Notes under the pieces: model-generated | What the model saw: only the letters and a program-made list of their open reading frames with translations | What the model was told of the DNA's origin: nothing | Databases searched by the model: none | In this document: piece after piece, positions 31,680-33,253 of the stretch | How the letters are laid out: every line of letters starts with the position of its first letter | Numbering within the stretch: the stretch's first letter is position 1 | Program-made: the position numbers and the translations under genes | From: Nitrospira sp. ST-bin4 | Lineage (GTDB): Bacteria > Nitrospirota > Nitrospiria > Nitrospirales > Nitrospiraceae | Direction: 5' to 3' | Assembly: GCA_002083565.1 (NCBI GenBank) | Contig: MSXM01000070.1 | Coordinates: forward strand, 1 to 33,253 | Length of the DNA stretch: 33,253 nucleotides

Positions 31680-33253
31680 TTATAATTCCATCTTCCGCAA
31701 CCGCAATGCGTTCAAGATGACGGAAACGGAACTGAAGGTCATCGCCGCGCTGGCGATCATCGGGCTCAAGAGGACTCCGACGAACGGATAGAGAATACCG
31801 GCGGCAATGGGAACCCCGAGTGTGTTGTAGGCGAAGGCGAAGAACAGATTCTGCCGGATGTTCCGCATGGTCGCGTGGCTCAGACGACGCGCCCGCACAA
31901 TGGCCCGGAGATCGCCCTTGACCAGCGTGACGCCCGCACTTTCCATCGCCACATCCGCTCCTGTCCCCATCGCGATCCCCACCTGCGCCTGCGCCAGGGC
32001 CGGTGCATCGTTGATCCCGTCTCCCGCCATGGCGACGATATACCCTTCTGATTGGAACCGCTTAATAACCGCCATCTTTTGCTCAGGCAAGACGTCGGCC
32101 TGAACTTCGTCGATTTGGAGTCGGCGTGCCACCGCCTCAGCAGTTGTCCGGTTGTCGCCGGTGAGCATCACCAGCCGCAGACCTTCACGGTGTAACAGAT
32201 CGATGGCCTCCGGGGTGGATGACTTGACGGGATCGGCCACCCCCAACAACCCTGCCGGCTTGCCGTCGATCGCCGCGAACATCACGGTCTGCCCCTCATG
32301 CCTCAAGGGGTCGGCCTGAACCAACAACGCCGAAGTCTCGACGCGCAGTTCGTCGAGAAACAACCGAGTACCCACGGCCACCACCCGACCTTCAACCGTG
32401 CCTGTGACTCCCTTCCCTGTGACCGACCGAAAAGCCTGGGCCTTGGAGAGGACGAGGTTCTTCTCTCGGGCACCAGACACAATGGCCGCCGCCAAGGGAT
32501 GCTCGCTGTTTTGTTCGAGACTCCCGGCAAGCCGAAGCAGGTCGGCTCCGCTGAAGTCCGGCAAGGGAACTACCGTCATCAAGCGGGGTTTGCCTTCCGT
32601 AAGTGTGCCGGTTTTGTCCACAACGAGAATGTCCACCTTAGCCAAGGTCTCGAGGGCCTCGGCATTGCGGATGAGTACCCCCGCCGTCGCACCGCGGCCG
32701 GTCCCAACCATGATCGACATGGGAGTCGCAAGCCCCAGCGCACAGGGGCACGCAATGATCAACACCGCAACCGCGTTGAGCAAGGCATAGGCCATCCGAG
32801 GTTCCGGGCCGTACAGCGCCCAGATCACAAAAGTGAGCGCGGCGACAAAAATGACGATCGGGACAAAATACGAGGCGACGATGTCGGCCATTTGTTGAAT
32901 CGGCGCCCGGGTGCGTTGCGCCTCACTGACCATCCGCACGATTTGTGCCAACAATGTTTCCCGGCCGACTCGCTCGGTGCGCATCACGAAACTGCCTGTT
33001 CCGTTGACGGTCGCTCCCACTACCTTCTGGCCCGGCTGCTTCTCCACCGGGATCGACTCGCCGGTCACCATCGATTCATCGACGGCGCTCGCCCCTTCCA
33101 ATACAAGACCATCAACGGGAATTTTCTCTCCCGGTCGCACACGCAACCGATCGCCCACCTGAACCTGCTCCAGCGGAATATCTTCTTCACGGACGTCGCT
33201 TCGGACAATGCGGGCCGTTTTCGGGGCAAGCCCTAACAACGCCTTGAGCGCAC
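31680..33253 (-). CDS. copA: Copper-exporting P1B-type ATPase (CopA), N-terminus outside the window
   Basis: About 524 C-terminal residues are visible; the frame is open at the right edge, so the N-terminal metal-binding domain and first helices lie beyond it. Seen in order: actuator motif VTGES, the metal-site motif CPCALGLATP in a membrane helix, phosphorylation motif DKTGTLTEGKP, the SEHPLAAAI block of P1B enzymes, GDGINDAPAL, and a C-terminal helix pair with YN (AFAYNTLG) and M-x2-SS (AMTFSSVSVILNALRLR). Those last two are the Cu(I) P1B-1 signature. It pumps Cu(I) from cytoplasm to periplasm, where the Cus-type system could take over. Confidence 0.95.
   Translation of the reverse strand, partial: ALKALLGLAPKTARIVRSDVREEDIPLEQVQVGDRLRVRPGEKIPVDGLVLEGASAVDESMVTGESIPVEKQPGQKVVGATVNGTGSFVMRTERVGRETLLAQIVRMVSEAQRTRAPIQQMADIVASYFVPIVIFVAALTFVIWALYGPEPRMAYALLNAVAVLIIACPCALGLATPMSIMVGTGRGATAGVLIRNAEALETLAKVDILVVDKTGTLTEGKPRLMTVVPLPDFSGADLLRLAGSLEQNSEHPLAAAIVSGAREKNLVLSKAQAFRSVTGKGVTGTVEGRVVAVGTRLFLDELRVETSALLVQADPLRHEGQTVMFAAIDGKPAGLLGVADPVKSSTPEAIDLLHREGLRLVMLTGDNRTTAEAVARRLQIDEVQADVLPEQKMAVIKRFQSEGYIVAMAGDGINDAPALAQAQVGIAMGTGADVAMESAGVTLVKGDLRAIVRARRLSHATMRNIRQNLFFAFAYNTLGVPIAAGILYPFVGVLLSPMIASAAMTFSSVSVILNALRLRKMEL

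Overview
The window looks like bacterial chromosome from a Nitrospira-like (Nitrospirota) organism. That is an inference from the gene mix: an IspA-type prenyl synthase beside a hopanoid-associated epimerase (hpnA) and a CruF-type carotenoid protein, NikR-controlled outer-membrane uptake, and stacked heavy-metal RND efflux operons. No rRNA, tRNA or CRISPR was seen.

Bases 1-4370 form a patchy accessory segment. It opens with a translationally coupled pair on the minus strand: a small C4HC3 (PHD/RING-like) zinc-finger protein and a three-helix membrane protein. Two toxin-antitoxin modules follow and converge on each other. One is MNT/HEPN on the plus strand; the other is Phd/YefM plus RelE/ParE on the minus strand, with a clear operator. 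Next come a 3'-shortened SEC-C gene and an FRG-domain gene. The FRG gene has the anatomy of an integron cassette: the two ends of an 837-bp unit rebuild a perfect 12-bp attC arm pair. No integrase gene is visible. A 0.6-kb gene-free stretch with direct and inverted copies of a GC-rich repeat closes the segment.

Bases 4371-10845 hold plus-strand, mostly housekeeping genes: ispA-like synthase, hpnA, carotenoid protein, a small exported protein, a YvlD/holin-like membrane protein, a GAF-GAF-histidine-kinase-like protein that lacks its phosphoacceptor histidine, and a small exported protein followed by a strong terminator. Bases 10885-13932 form a minus-strand nickel-responsive unit, nikR, TonB-dependent receptor, 3-methyladenine glycosylase, with a NikR-type palindrome in front. 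A periplasmic HtrA/DegP protease follows.

Bases 15615-33253 form a metal-resistance island, all on the minus strand. Reading in transcription direction it contains: a copper P1B-ATPase (cut by the window edge); a small exported Cys/His protein; two unknown membrane proteins; a CzcCBA-type efflux system (DFGLIVD-type pump); merR-merT-merP plus a carboxymuconolactone-decarboxylase-like protein but no merA; then a second small exported protein and a CusCBA-type Cu(I)/Ag(I) efflux system. The CusA homologue keeps all three substrate methionines, and the adaptor carries two Met-rich segments and an extra C-terminal domain. Together these genes would move Cu/Ag and Zn/Co/Cd out of the cytoplasm and periplasm, and sense and transport Hg(II).
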